NCBI RefSeq assembly: GCF_001447355.1
Contig: NZ_JXBW01000009.1
Coordinates: 57,585-121,584, forward strand
Source: Alicyclobacillus tolerans
GTDB lineage: Bacteria > Bacillota > Bacilli > Alicyclobacillales > Alicyclobacillaceae
Length of the DNA stretch: 64,000 nucleotides
Reading direction: 5' to 3'
A model generated the notes under the pieces. It made no database searches and had not been told where the DNA came from. It saw nothing but the letters and a program-made list of their open reading frames with translations. A program made the translations under genes and the position numbers. Below are positions 57,688-64,000 of this stretch, in pieces (positions within the stretch are counted from its first letter, which is position 1; every line of letters starts with the position of its first letter).

Positions 57688-58275
57688 TCAACGACCATTA
57701 GCAAAGTGGACTTGCTCAATTAAGCAGGCGGGAATTTCATGCAGTGGGAGACGAACTGCTGCAGCACCGGATTCCCAGGCCGCACGTGGCATTCCGTAAA
57801 TTGTTGCTGTCTCAGGCCCCTCCGCTATCGTAAAGCCACCTCGTTCGCGAATCGCCTTGAGCCCGACGGCGCCGTCCCGACCCATCCCCGTCAAAATCAC
57901 ACCAAATAGCCTAACCTTATAGGAAAGCGCTACAGCCGATGCAAACAACACATCGACCGACGGTTGATGCAGATGCCCGCCGACTTCCCTCTGCACAGAC
58001 ATCCGCAACGCCGCTCCCGACTCTTCGATTCGCATCTGACAGCCACCAGGGGCTACATATGCCCCTCCGGCCTCAATCACGCCACCGTCTACACCTTCCG
58101 CGACGCGCCACGCAGAGAGATCGTTTAACCTTTTCGCTAGGTTGTATGTAAAACCGGCAGGCATGTGTTGCACCACGCAACACGCCACACCAGGGAAGCA
58201 GGGCAGATGCGCGAACAGTTCAGTGAGTGCTTTCGGACCGCCCGTGGAGGCGCCAACCAGGATAAGCGTGTGCAC
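57688..58275 (-). CDS. cheB: CheB-type methylesterase, catalytic domain only
   Basis: A 195-residue protein with the complete methylesterase triad: S10 (V-G-A-S-T-G-G), H37 (Q-H-M-P-A-G-F-T) and D134 (G-M-G-R-D-G-A). The receiver domain and linker of normal CheB (about 350 residues) are absent. Start chosen at GTG 58275, four bases past the flhG stop with AAGGTGG eight bases upstream; even the longest open frame (to 58341) could not hold a receiver. CheA phosphorylation therefore cannot act on it in the usual way. Some Bacilli may share this, so degree of novelty is uncertain. Confidence 0.9.
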   Translation of the reverse strand: MHTLILVGASTGGPKALTELFAHLPCFPGVACCVVQHMPAGFTYNLAKRLNDLSAWRVAEGVDGGVIEAGGAYVAPGGCQMRIEESGAALRMSVQREVGGHLHQPSVDVLFASAVALSYKVRLFGVILTGMGRDGAVGLKAIRERGGFTIAEGPETATIYGMPRAAWESGAAAVRLPLHEIPACLIEQVHFANGR

Positions 58276-58279
58276 ATTG

Positions 58280-59224
58280 TCAGCCACCTTGATCACCGCC
58301 GCGAAATGGCCACCTTCGGCGAACAGCAAAAAGCCGTTCAAAAAATCCTAGCCCCGTCGAACTCCGAGGCACGTCGCCGGTTTTCAGTTGCAAATAGCGA
58401 TCCGCAATCTGTCGATAACACAAAGCTGCTCGACTGTTGGCGCTGTGAATCATGAGCGGCACCTGACGCATGACGGCCTGTACAATCGCGCTGTCGTCCA
58501 TCACATATCCTAAACTGGCAACCTCAATCGCGAGGAATTTCCCCGCCGCAAGCTGCAAACGCTGCGTGGTCTCATGACCCTCCGCCAGCGAGTGCACGCG
58601 ATTGACCACCACTTTGGGCGAGACGGAAACGCCGGCCCCGGCCAGCCACTTGAGCAACGAATAACTGTCGGTTAGCGAAGTCGGTTCCGGCGTGACGACC
58701 ATAACGAAGTCATCACACGTGGCGGCGATTCGGCGAATCATAGAATCCGCACCTGCAGCACAGTCGAACAATACGACATCGTACAGGCTACACAGTGTTT
58801 GCAAATCGCGCATCAAGCGGTCGGCTTCCGGGTGGTCAAAGATCGACTCCTTGAACAAGCCACTCCCACCTGACACAAACGACAAACCGTAAGGGGATTG
58901 TTCGACGATATCCTCCAAGCGGCGGTTCTCAAGCAGATCGAGCAGGCTGTATGCAGGCGCGATATTTAACAACACTTCGACATTCGCAAACCCGACATCC
59001 GCATCGATGACGACGACGCGTAGGCCACGCTGTACTAAGGCAAGGCCAAAATTGACACAAAAGTTGGACTTGCCAACACCGCCCTTGCCGCTTGCAACGG
59101 CGATCACGCGCGCTGGCTGAACGGCGGGGCGTGACAAGTCATTCATCGCTGGCATGGCGGTAGATTCGGGTAATGGCCGCCAGAATTCCATTTGTTTACG
59201 CAACCTGGAGGCTTGATCAGCCAT
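58280..59224 (-). CDS. flhG: Flagellar number regulator FlhG (MinD-like ATPase, YlxH)
   Basis: A 314-residue MinD/ParA-type ATPase that partners FlhF to control flagellar number and C-ring assembly. Deviant Walker A S-G-K-G-G-V-G-K-S and D-A-D-V-G-F-A-N are present. ATG at 59224 overlaps flhF by eight bases with GGAGG upstream. The N-terminal segment with Q-A-S-R-L-R is the expected FlhF-activating region. Confidence 0.95.
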   Translation of the reverse strand: MADQASRLRKQMEFWRPLPESTAMPAMNDLSRPAVQPARVIAVASGKGGVGKSNFCVNFGLALVQRGLRVVVIDADVGFANVEVLLNIAPAYSLLDLLENRRLEDIVEQSPYGLSFVSGGSGLFKESIFDHPEADRLMRDLQTLCSLYDVVLFDCAAGADSMIRRIAATCDDFVMVVTPEPTSLTDSYSLLKWLAGAGVSVSPKVVVNRVHSLAEGHETTQRLQLAAGKFLAIEVASLGYVMDDSAIVQAVMRQVPLMIHSANSRAALCYRQIADRYLQLKTGDVPRSSTGLGFFERLFAVRRRWPFRGGDQGG

Positions 59225-60470
59225 CTCCCTCACCTCCCTGCCAACGGCTCAACAGCTGTTCGATAGAGATGATATCGATGTCATCCGGCACGTTTTGACC
59301 AGTTGTCACACAGGCAACCGGAGTCTCAAAGGTTGCCACGAGGTCTGGGATGACGCCAACGGACTGCGTCTCATCGAGCTTTGTAAACACCAGCTTATCC
59401 ACACCGAGCGGCTTACACAGTTCGGCGACACGTCGGCAATCCGATGCCTTACTCGTCAGCGCGAGTACAAGAACCACTTCGTCGGGCTCTACTGACCGCA
59501 ACAGTCGACGCGTTGATTCGATCACTTCTTGCTTGCGAAAGTTGCGCCCAGCGGTATCGACCAGAATTAAGTCACATGCTTCCAATTCCGCCAATGCCGC
59601 CGACAACTCGCCATCGCCATCGCCATCGGCAACAGCCAATGGAACGTTGAGGATTTCGGCATAGGTTTGCAGTTGTTGAACGGCAGCGATACGAAACGTA
59701 TCTGTCGTTAAAAGTCCCACCCTACGTTGCCCTGCGAGTACATGCAAAGCGGCAATTTTCGCGATGGTTGTCGTCTTACCTACGCCAGTGGGACCTATAA
59801 AGGCGACCACCCTGCTCTCTTTGCGAATCGGGGCAGGCTGCGACAGCTCCGCAAGGTCCGATATAATGACGCGCGCAAGGAAAGGCAATGCTTCCGCCAA
59901 TGACGAGACATGGGGATAAGCTTTGAGCATTGTTTGTGCCCAACGCTTGCCGTGCTGCCGTTGGATCCCTTCTTCTTCTAAATAGGCTTGCAAGGATACT
60001 TCAAGTGTTCGCCCCTCAGTGTCAGATGCTGTGAGTGCTGGTTCACGGCGTTCGGCAAGTAAAGTTTTTAGCGCAGCAAGTTCTTGAAGCACCACAGATA
60101 AGTCCATGGATCGTTCCACATTCTGATATTCACGTTTACTTTCACTGCTTTGGTACGCCGCCGCAGCCTGTCGCATACTCGCGGTAAAGGCCATAGCGTC
60201 TGGCGCCAGACCTTGTGTATTTTCATTCTGCACCCGCGGGACCGGGTCCGTGCCTGTGGCGTTGCGCCTTTCTATAACGACCTGCTGCGCGAGCGGAATG
60301 TCAGATCCCGCGGCGGCGGTAACCTCAATCCTAGTTTGCCAGCGCAATCCTAACCACTTGCGCACACGAATTTTCTTCGTGCTCAAAATGACCGCGTCTT
60401 TACCTAATTCTTTGCGAATCGAGACAACGGCTTCTGGCATATCCTTGACCACATACCGTCGAACAATCAT
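59217..60470 (-). CDS. flhF: Flagellar biosynthesis GTPase FlhF
   Basis: A 417-residue SRP-family GTPase that places flagella. Basic N-terminal region, a flexible linker, then the NG domain with G-P-T-G-V-G-K-T-T-T at 226-235, D-T-A-G-R and F-T-K-L-D-E-T. ATG overlaps the flhA stop as ATGA. Confidence 0.97.
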   Translation of the reverse strand: MIVRRYVVKDMPEAVVSIRKELGKDAVILSTKKIRVRKWLGLRWQTRIEVTAAAGSDIPLAQQVVIERRNATGTDPVPRVQNENTQGLAPDAMAFTASMRQAAAAYQSSESKREYQNVERSMDLSVVLQELAALKTLLAERREPALTASDTEGRTLEVSLQAYLEEEGIQRQHGKRWAQTMLKAYPHVSSLAEALPFLARVIISDLAELSQPAPIRKESRVVAFIGPTGVGKTTTIAKIAALHVLAGQRRVGLLTTDTFRIAAVQQLQTYAEILNVPLAVADGDGDGELSAALAELEACDLILVDTAGRNFRKQEVIESTRRLLRSVEPDEVVLVLALTSKASDCRRVAELCKPLGVDKLVFTKLDETQSVGVIPDLVATFETPVACVTTGQNVPDDIDIISIEQLLSRWQGGEGDG

Positions 60471-62515
60471 GTCAGGTTCACCACGCCCCCACTTTGTATC
60501 TGAACGCTCGGGTCGAGCTCGCTAAAAGACAACACAGGCAAATCCGGAATGTAGCGATTGATCCAACGACGGAACGGCAAACGCAAACGCGGATGGACGA
60601 CCAAGATAGGGGATTTCCCCATACTCTGCAGGCGCGTCATCTCTTCCTGAATTTTGCGGAACACCATCTGCGAACGAGACGGTTCCATGCCGATGAATGT
60701 TCCCCCGCCGTGATCGACAAGCGCCTGTTGAATTTCACCCTCAACCTCTGCGGCAAGCGTCAGAACAGTCAGTGGTTCATTGGGCGCAGCGAACTGATGA
60801 CAGATTTGGCGCCCAAGCGCTTGGCGTACGCGCTCGGTCAGGACATCAATATCTTGCGTCTGCCGACCGGCATCGGCCAAGGTCTCAAGAATTGTAACGA
60901 GATCTCGAATAGATACTCCTTCTTCCAGAAGATTGCTTAAGACGTTTTGTATCTGCCCAAGTGATAACGTACTCGGATACACGTCTTCGACCACTGCAGC
61001 GTGGTTTGTTTTAAGATGATCCAGCAACGCCTTGGTCTCTTGCCGACCGAGCAACTCATGTGCGTGCTTGCGCAAGACCTCAGTCAGATGAGTGGCGATC
61101 ACCGACGGCGCGTCGACTACGGTATAACCGCTGGCTTCGGCTTGGATTTTCATCTGGCCGTTGACCCACAGCGCAGGCAACCCGAAGGTCGGATCCTTCG
61201 TCGGAATTCCCTGTACGTTAGGGTTGTCCAAGCCAGGACTTAACGCCAACCAGTGTCCAATTAAAATTTCGCCCTCTGCGACCTGAACACCTTTTAATTT
61301 GATGACGTACTGTGTCGGTTTCAGTTGAACGTTGTCACGCATGCGAATCATCGGCAAAACCATTCCCAATTCGATGGCCAACTGTCGTCGAATCATGACG
61401 ACACGTTCCATCAAATCGCCACCCTGTTTGGCATCGACGAGCGGAATAATGCCATATCCAAACTCAAATTCAACAGGCTCGACCGTGAGCAGCTGATATA
61501 CGTTTTCCGGCTTCTTCGTTTCCGCACGCTCTGCGCGCGCTTTGGCCTCTTTCTCCTTCGTTTCGACGCGTCGCCGATTTGCCTGCAAACGCCTGGCCAT
61601 AAGCGTCGCGCCACCTGAGATCGGCAAGACCGGCAAAATCCCGATGGGCGTAACAATCCCGAGCAACAAAATCGCACCCGAAACAATGTACAGTGCTCGC
61701 GAATACCCAAAAACTTGGCGCACCACGTCATCGCCCATATTGCCATCAGAGACTGCGCGAGAGACCATCAACCCGGTCGCGGTCGATAAAAGCAACGCAG
61801 GTATTTGACTGACCAACCCGTCACCGACCGACAACATGGTGTAGGTGTGTAAAGCACTTGTAAACGGCTCGTGCTTCATCGCCACAGCAATGATAAATCC
61901 AGCGACAATGTTAATCGCGACAATAAGAATGGACGCGATCGCATCACCTTTGACAAACTTGGACGCACCGTCCATTGCGCCATAAAAGTCGGCCTCACGC
62001 TCGATGTTCTGACGCCGCTGCCTTGCCTCTTGCTCGTTGATCAAACCTGCGTTCAAATCTGCATCGATAGCAATCTGTTTACCGGGCATCGCATCCAACG
62101 TGAAACGTGCCGCCACTTCCGCTACGCGCTCCGCGCCGCGGGTAATGACGATAAACTGCACGATGATGATGATAAGAAACACGATAAAGCCGACAATTGG
62201 ATTCTGACCGATGACAAAGTTGCCGAAAGTATTGATGACGCTACCAGCATCACCTTGGCCGAGAATCAGCCTGGTCGTCGAAATATTGAGCGACAATCTA
62301 TAAAGCGTTGTGATTAATAACATCGACGGAAACACGGAAAACTCCAGCGGTTCCTTGGCGCTCATTGCAACAAGTAGAATCGTCATGGAAAGAAAGATGT
62401 TTAAGATAATCAGAACATCGAGTAGCGGTTTCGGAACAGGAATAACAATCATGACAATCATGAAGAGTACAAAGATCATCACAATCAGATCAGTGCGTTT
62501 CACCCATTTCGCCAT
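60467..62515 (-). CDS. flhA: Flagellar export protein FlhA
   Basis: A 682-residue export gate protein. Eight membrane helices, the FHIPEP loop region (D-A-M-P-G-K-Q-I-A-I-D-A-D-L-N-A-G) and a large cytoplasmic domain that binds export substrates. ATG at 62515 is used, with GGAGG eight bases upstream; a GTG three codons earlier is possible. Confidence 0.97.
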   Translation of the reverse strand: MAKWVKRTDLIVMIFVLFMIVMIVIPVPKPLLDVLIILNIFLSMTILLVAMSAKEPLEFSVFPSMLLITTLYRLSLNISTTRLILGQGDAGSVINTFGNFVIGQNPIVGFIVFLIIIIVQFIVITRGAERVAEVAARFTLDAMPGKQIAIDADLNAGLINEQEARQRRQNIEREADFYGAMDGASKFVKGDAIASILIVAINIVAGFIIAVAMKHEPFTSALHTYTMLSVGDGLVSQIPALLLSTATGLMVSRAVSDGNMGDDVVRQVFGYSRALYIVSGAILLLGIVTPIGILPVLPISGGATLMARRLQANRRRVETKEKEAKARAERAETKKPENVYQLLTVEPVEFEFGYGIIPLVDAKQGGDLMERVVMIRRQLAIELGMVLPMIRMRDNVQLKPTQYVIKLKGVQVAEGEILIGHWLALSPGLDNPNVQGIPTKDPTFGLPALWVNGQMKIQAEASGYTVVDAPSVIATHLTEVLRKHAHELLGRQETKALLDHLKTNHAAVVEDVYPSTLSLGQIQNVLSNLLEEGVSIRDLVTILETLADAGRQTQDIDVLTERVRQALGRQICHQFAAPNEPLTVLTLAAEVEGEIQQALVDHGGGTFIGMEPSRSQMVFRKIQEEMTRLQSMGKSPILVVHPRLRLPFRRWINRYIPDLPVLSFSELDPSVQIQSGGVVNLT

Positions 62516-62520
62516 CGTCA

Positions 62521-63609
62521 TCACCTCCGCCCGGTAGCGCGCATTCTATAGACGTACGCCAGCACTTCCGCAACTGCCTGATACAACTCGGCAGGCACCT
62601 GTTCGCCAATATCGACCATTCGATACAACGACTGCGCAAGGGGCTTATTCTCAACCATGGGTACGCCCGATTCTGACGCTACTACCTTAATCCGCTGAGC
62701 CAACGCGTCTGCTCCCTTGGCGACCACTTCGGGAGCGGTCATCGTTGCACCGTCATACCTGAGCGCGATCGCAAAGTGCGTAGGGTTGGTGACGACGACA
62801 TCGGCCTTGGGAACCGCCTGCATCATGCGACGCATCGCGATTTGCCTCGCTCGTTTACGTATTGTCGATTTGATTTGAGGATTGCCTTCTGTATCTTTCC
62901 ATTCATCTTTGACTTCCTGTTTGGTCATCCGCAAACTTTTTTCAAATGCGTAGCGCTGATACGCAAAGTCGAGTGCAGCGAGGAGAACCATCGCAACCGC
63001 GATACGAATTCCCAGCTGAAAGACAAGGGAACCGACGACAGATGGAATGGACATCACGTCCGTGTCGTCGTATCCTCGGATTTCCCCGGCCATGCGGGAG
63101 ATAGAGGAATAGCTTAATGCTCCCACGATCACGAGTTTAGAGAGCGACTTTCCGAGTTCGACGAGCGAAGAAGCACTGAACAACCGCTTCACGCCGGCAG
63201 TAGGGAGAAGGCGTGAAAAATCTGGGATCAGTTGCTTTACGGTGAGCATCGGACGCACCTGCATGACTGCAACAGCTACCCCCATGACGAGGGCCGTACC
63301 GACAATGGGAGCCAAGGCCTTCAACGCACTCATCATCTGCTCGACCAAAAGTTGCTCGACTGTACCCGTAGTCCACGTCTTGGGAGGCGATGTCGAAAAA
63401 TCGAGTTGAAAAATGTTCTCCCATTGTCCCCAGACCATCGGTCCAACGACGCGCAAAGCAACCAAAAGCGCTGCGAGCGCGATCGCGGACGTCAATTCCG
63501 GGCTTTTTGCAACACGCCCCTCTTTTCGCGCCTCTTCGCGCCGCCTGGGCGTGGCGCGTTCGGTGCGCTCTTCGGCAAACCTCTGCAATTGCATTACGCG
63601 CACCGTCAT
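62521..63609 (-). CDS. flhB: Flagellar export switch protein FlhB
   Basis: A 362-residue protein that switches export from hooks to filaments after self-cleavage at N275-P276-T277-H278. Four membrane helices and a basic cytoplasmic tail. ATG overlaps the fliR stop as ATGA; the adjoining GGGGGG may act as Shine-Dalgarno with coupling. Confidence 0.96.
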   Translation of the reverse strand: MTVRVMQLQRFAEERTERATPRRREEARKEGRVAKSPELTSAIALAALLVALRVVGPMVWGQWENIFQLDFSTSPPKTWTTGTVEQLLVEQMMSALKALAPIVGTALVMGVAVAVMQVRPMLTVKQLIPDFSRLLPTAGVKRLFSASSLVELGKSLSKLVIVGALSYSSISRMAGEIRGYDDTDVMSIPSVVGSLVFQLGIRIAVAMVLLAALDFAYQRYAFEKSLRMTKQEVKDEWKDTEGNPQIKSTIRKRARQIAMRRMMQAVPKADVVVTNPTHFAIALRYDGATMTAPEVVAKGADALAQRIKVVASESGVPMVENKPLAQSLYRMVDIGEQVPAELYQAVAEVLAYVYRMRATGRR

Positions 63610-64000
63610 CCCCCCAAAACCTGCATGAACGATTGCATCTCACGAAACAAGAAGATAAAAACCTGATTAAATAGATAGACTGTTCCTGGCATGACGATGG
63701 CGAACATCGCCAACCCAGCGAACAACTTAACTGGTAGCCCAACGACGAACACATTCATTTGGGGAACCGCTCGGGACAGAAACGCGAAGGTCACGTCGCT
63801 TAAAAAAAGTGCGGCCAGCACAGGTAAGGCAATCTCTACGCCAAGGACCATCACCATTCCCATGAGCTGCAGCAATATTGCCGGCCAATTCACGGGCAAA
63901 TGAGCGTGATCGACCGGAATTGCGTGAAACGACTGCAGTATGGTGAGCATCAGACCATCGAGTCCACCTAGGCCAACGAAATAAAGTGTGAGCCTTTTGC
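63606..64000 (-). CDS. fliR: Flagellar export protein FliR, C-terminal part (cut by window edge)
   Basis: About 130 residues of the C-terminal half are visible, through to the stop at 63606. The segment L-G-G-L-D-G-L...L-Q-S-F-H-A-I-P-V and several membrane helices match FliR, part of the export gate with FlhA and FlhB. The gene continues beyond the window. It overlaps flhB by four bases. Confidence 0.93.
   Translation of the reverse strand, partial: KRLTLYFVGLGGLDGLMLTILQSFHAIPVDHAHLPVNWPAILLQLMGMVMVLGVEIALPVLAALFLSDVTFAFLSRAVPQMNVFVVGLPVKLFAGLAMFAIVMPGTVYLFNQVFIFLFREMQSFMQVLGG

Overview
The window reads as a contiguous piece of a moderately GC-rich Bacillota (Bacilli) chromosome. Endospore genes (spoVS, dpaA/dpaB, spoIIIE, ylxY, tepA, ylzJ), a flagellar/chemotaxis cluster, PolC, paired RNase Y and RNase J, and the gene order of the Bacillus subtilis pgsA-to-flh region all point to a motile spore-former. 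GC content and protein character suggest something near Alicyclobacillaceae or its neighbours, but that placement is inference. No phage, IS element, CRISPR array, tRNA or rRNA gene was seen. Almost every gene lies on the minus strand, so transcription runs from high to low coordinates.

Layout, left to right. 1-4.6 kb: spoVS (cut by the window edge), ymdB, rny, recX and recA, with a LexA box at the recA promoter. 4.7-12.7 kb: a DEAD-box helicase, cinA, pgsA, yajQ, a RodZ-like protein, ymfK, a BMP-like lipoprotein, a lone plus-strand orphan gene and a membrane-anchored protein of unknown function. 12.7-18.1 kb: spoIIIE, ylzJ, tepA and an RNase J. 18.1-18.5 kb: an unusual intergenic stretch. 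18.5-23.3 kb: dapA, dapG, asd, dpaB and dpaA, the lysine/dipicolinate branch, with a textbook sigma-K promoter before dpaA. 23.4-28.7 kb: dut, mlpA, ylxY, pnp and rpsO. 28.9-37.2 kb: ribF, truB, nrnA, rbfA, infB, ylxQ, ylxR, nusA and rimP, the translation/transcription operon, driven from a strong promoter at about 37.3 kb.

37.4-41.9 kb: plus-strand typA and an MFS transporter, then minus-strand pheA and a VOC protein. These four genes separate rimP from polC, which are adjacent in many relatives. 41.9-53.3 kb: polC, rseP, dxr, cdsA, uppS, frr, pyrH, tsf and rpsB; the usual proS next to polC is absent. 53.5-64 kb: a SwrB-like protein, cheD, cheC, cheW, cheA, cheB, flhG, flhF, flhA, flhB and fliR (cut by the edge). 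sigD is missing from its normal place, and CheB lacks a receiver domain.

Most of the window is core housekeeping DNA. I found no convincing new multi-gene system. The items most worth a second look are the missing sigD with the receiver-less CheB, the DUF4406-like remnant and long leader in front of rnjB, an inverted repeat that would mask the asd ribosome binding site, the orphan plus-strand gene at 11.7 kb, and a motility gene that seems to start at CTG.
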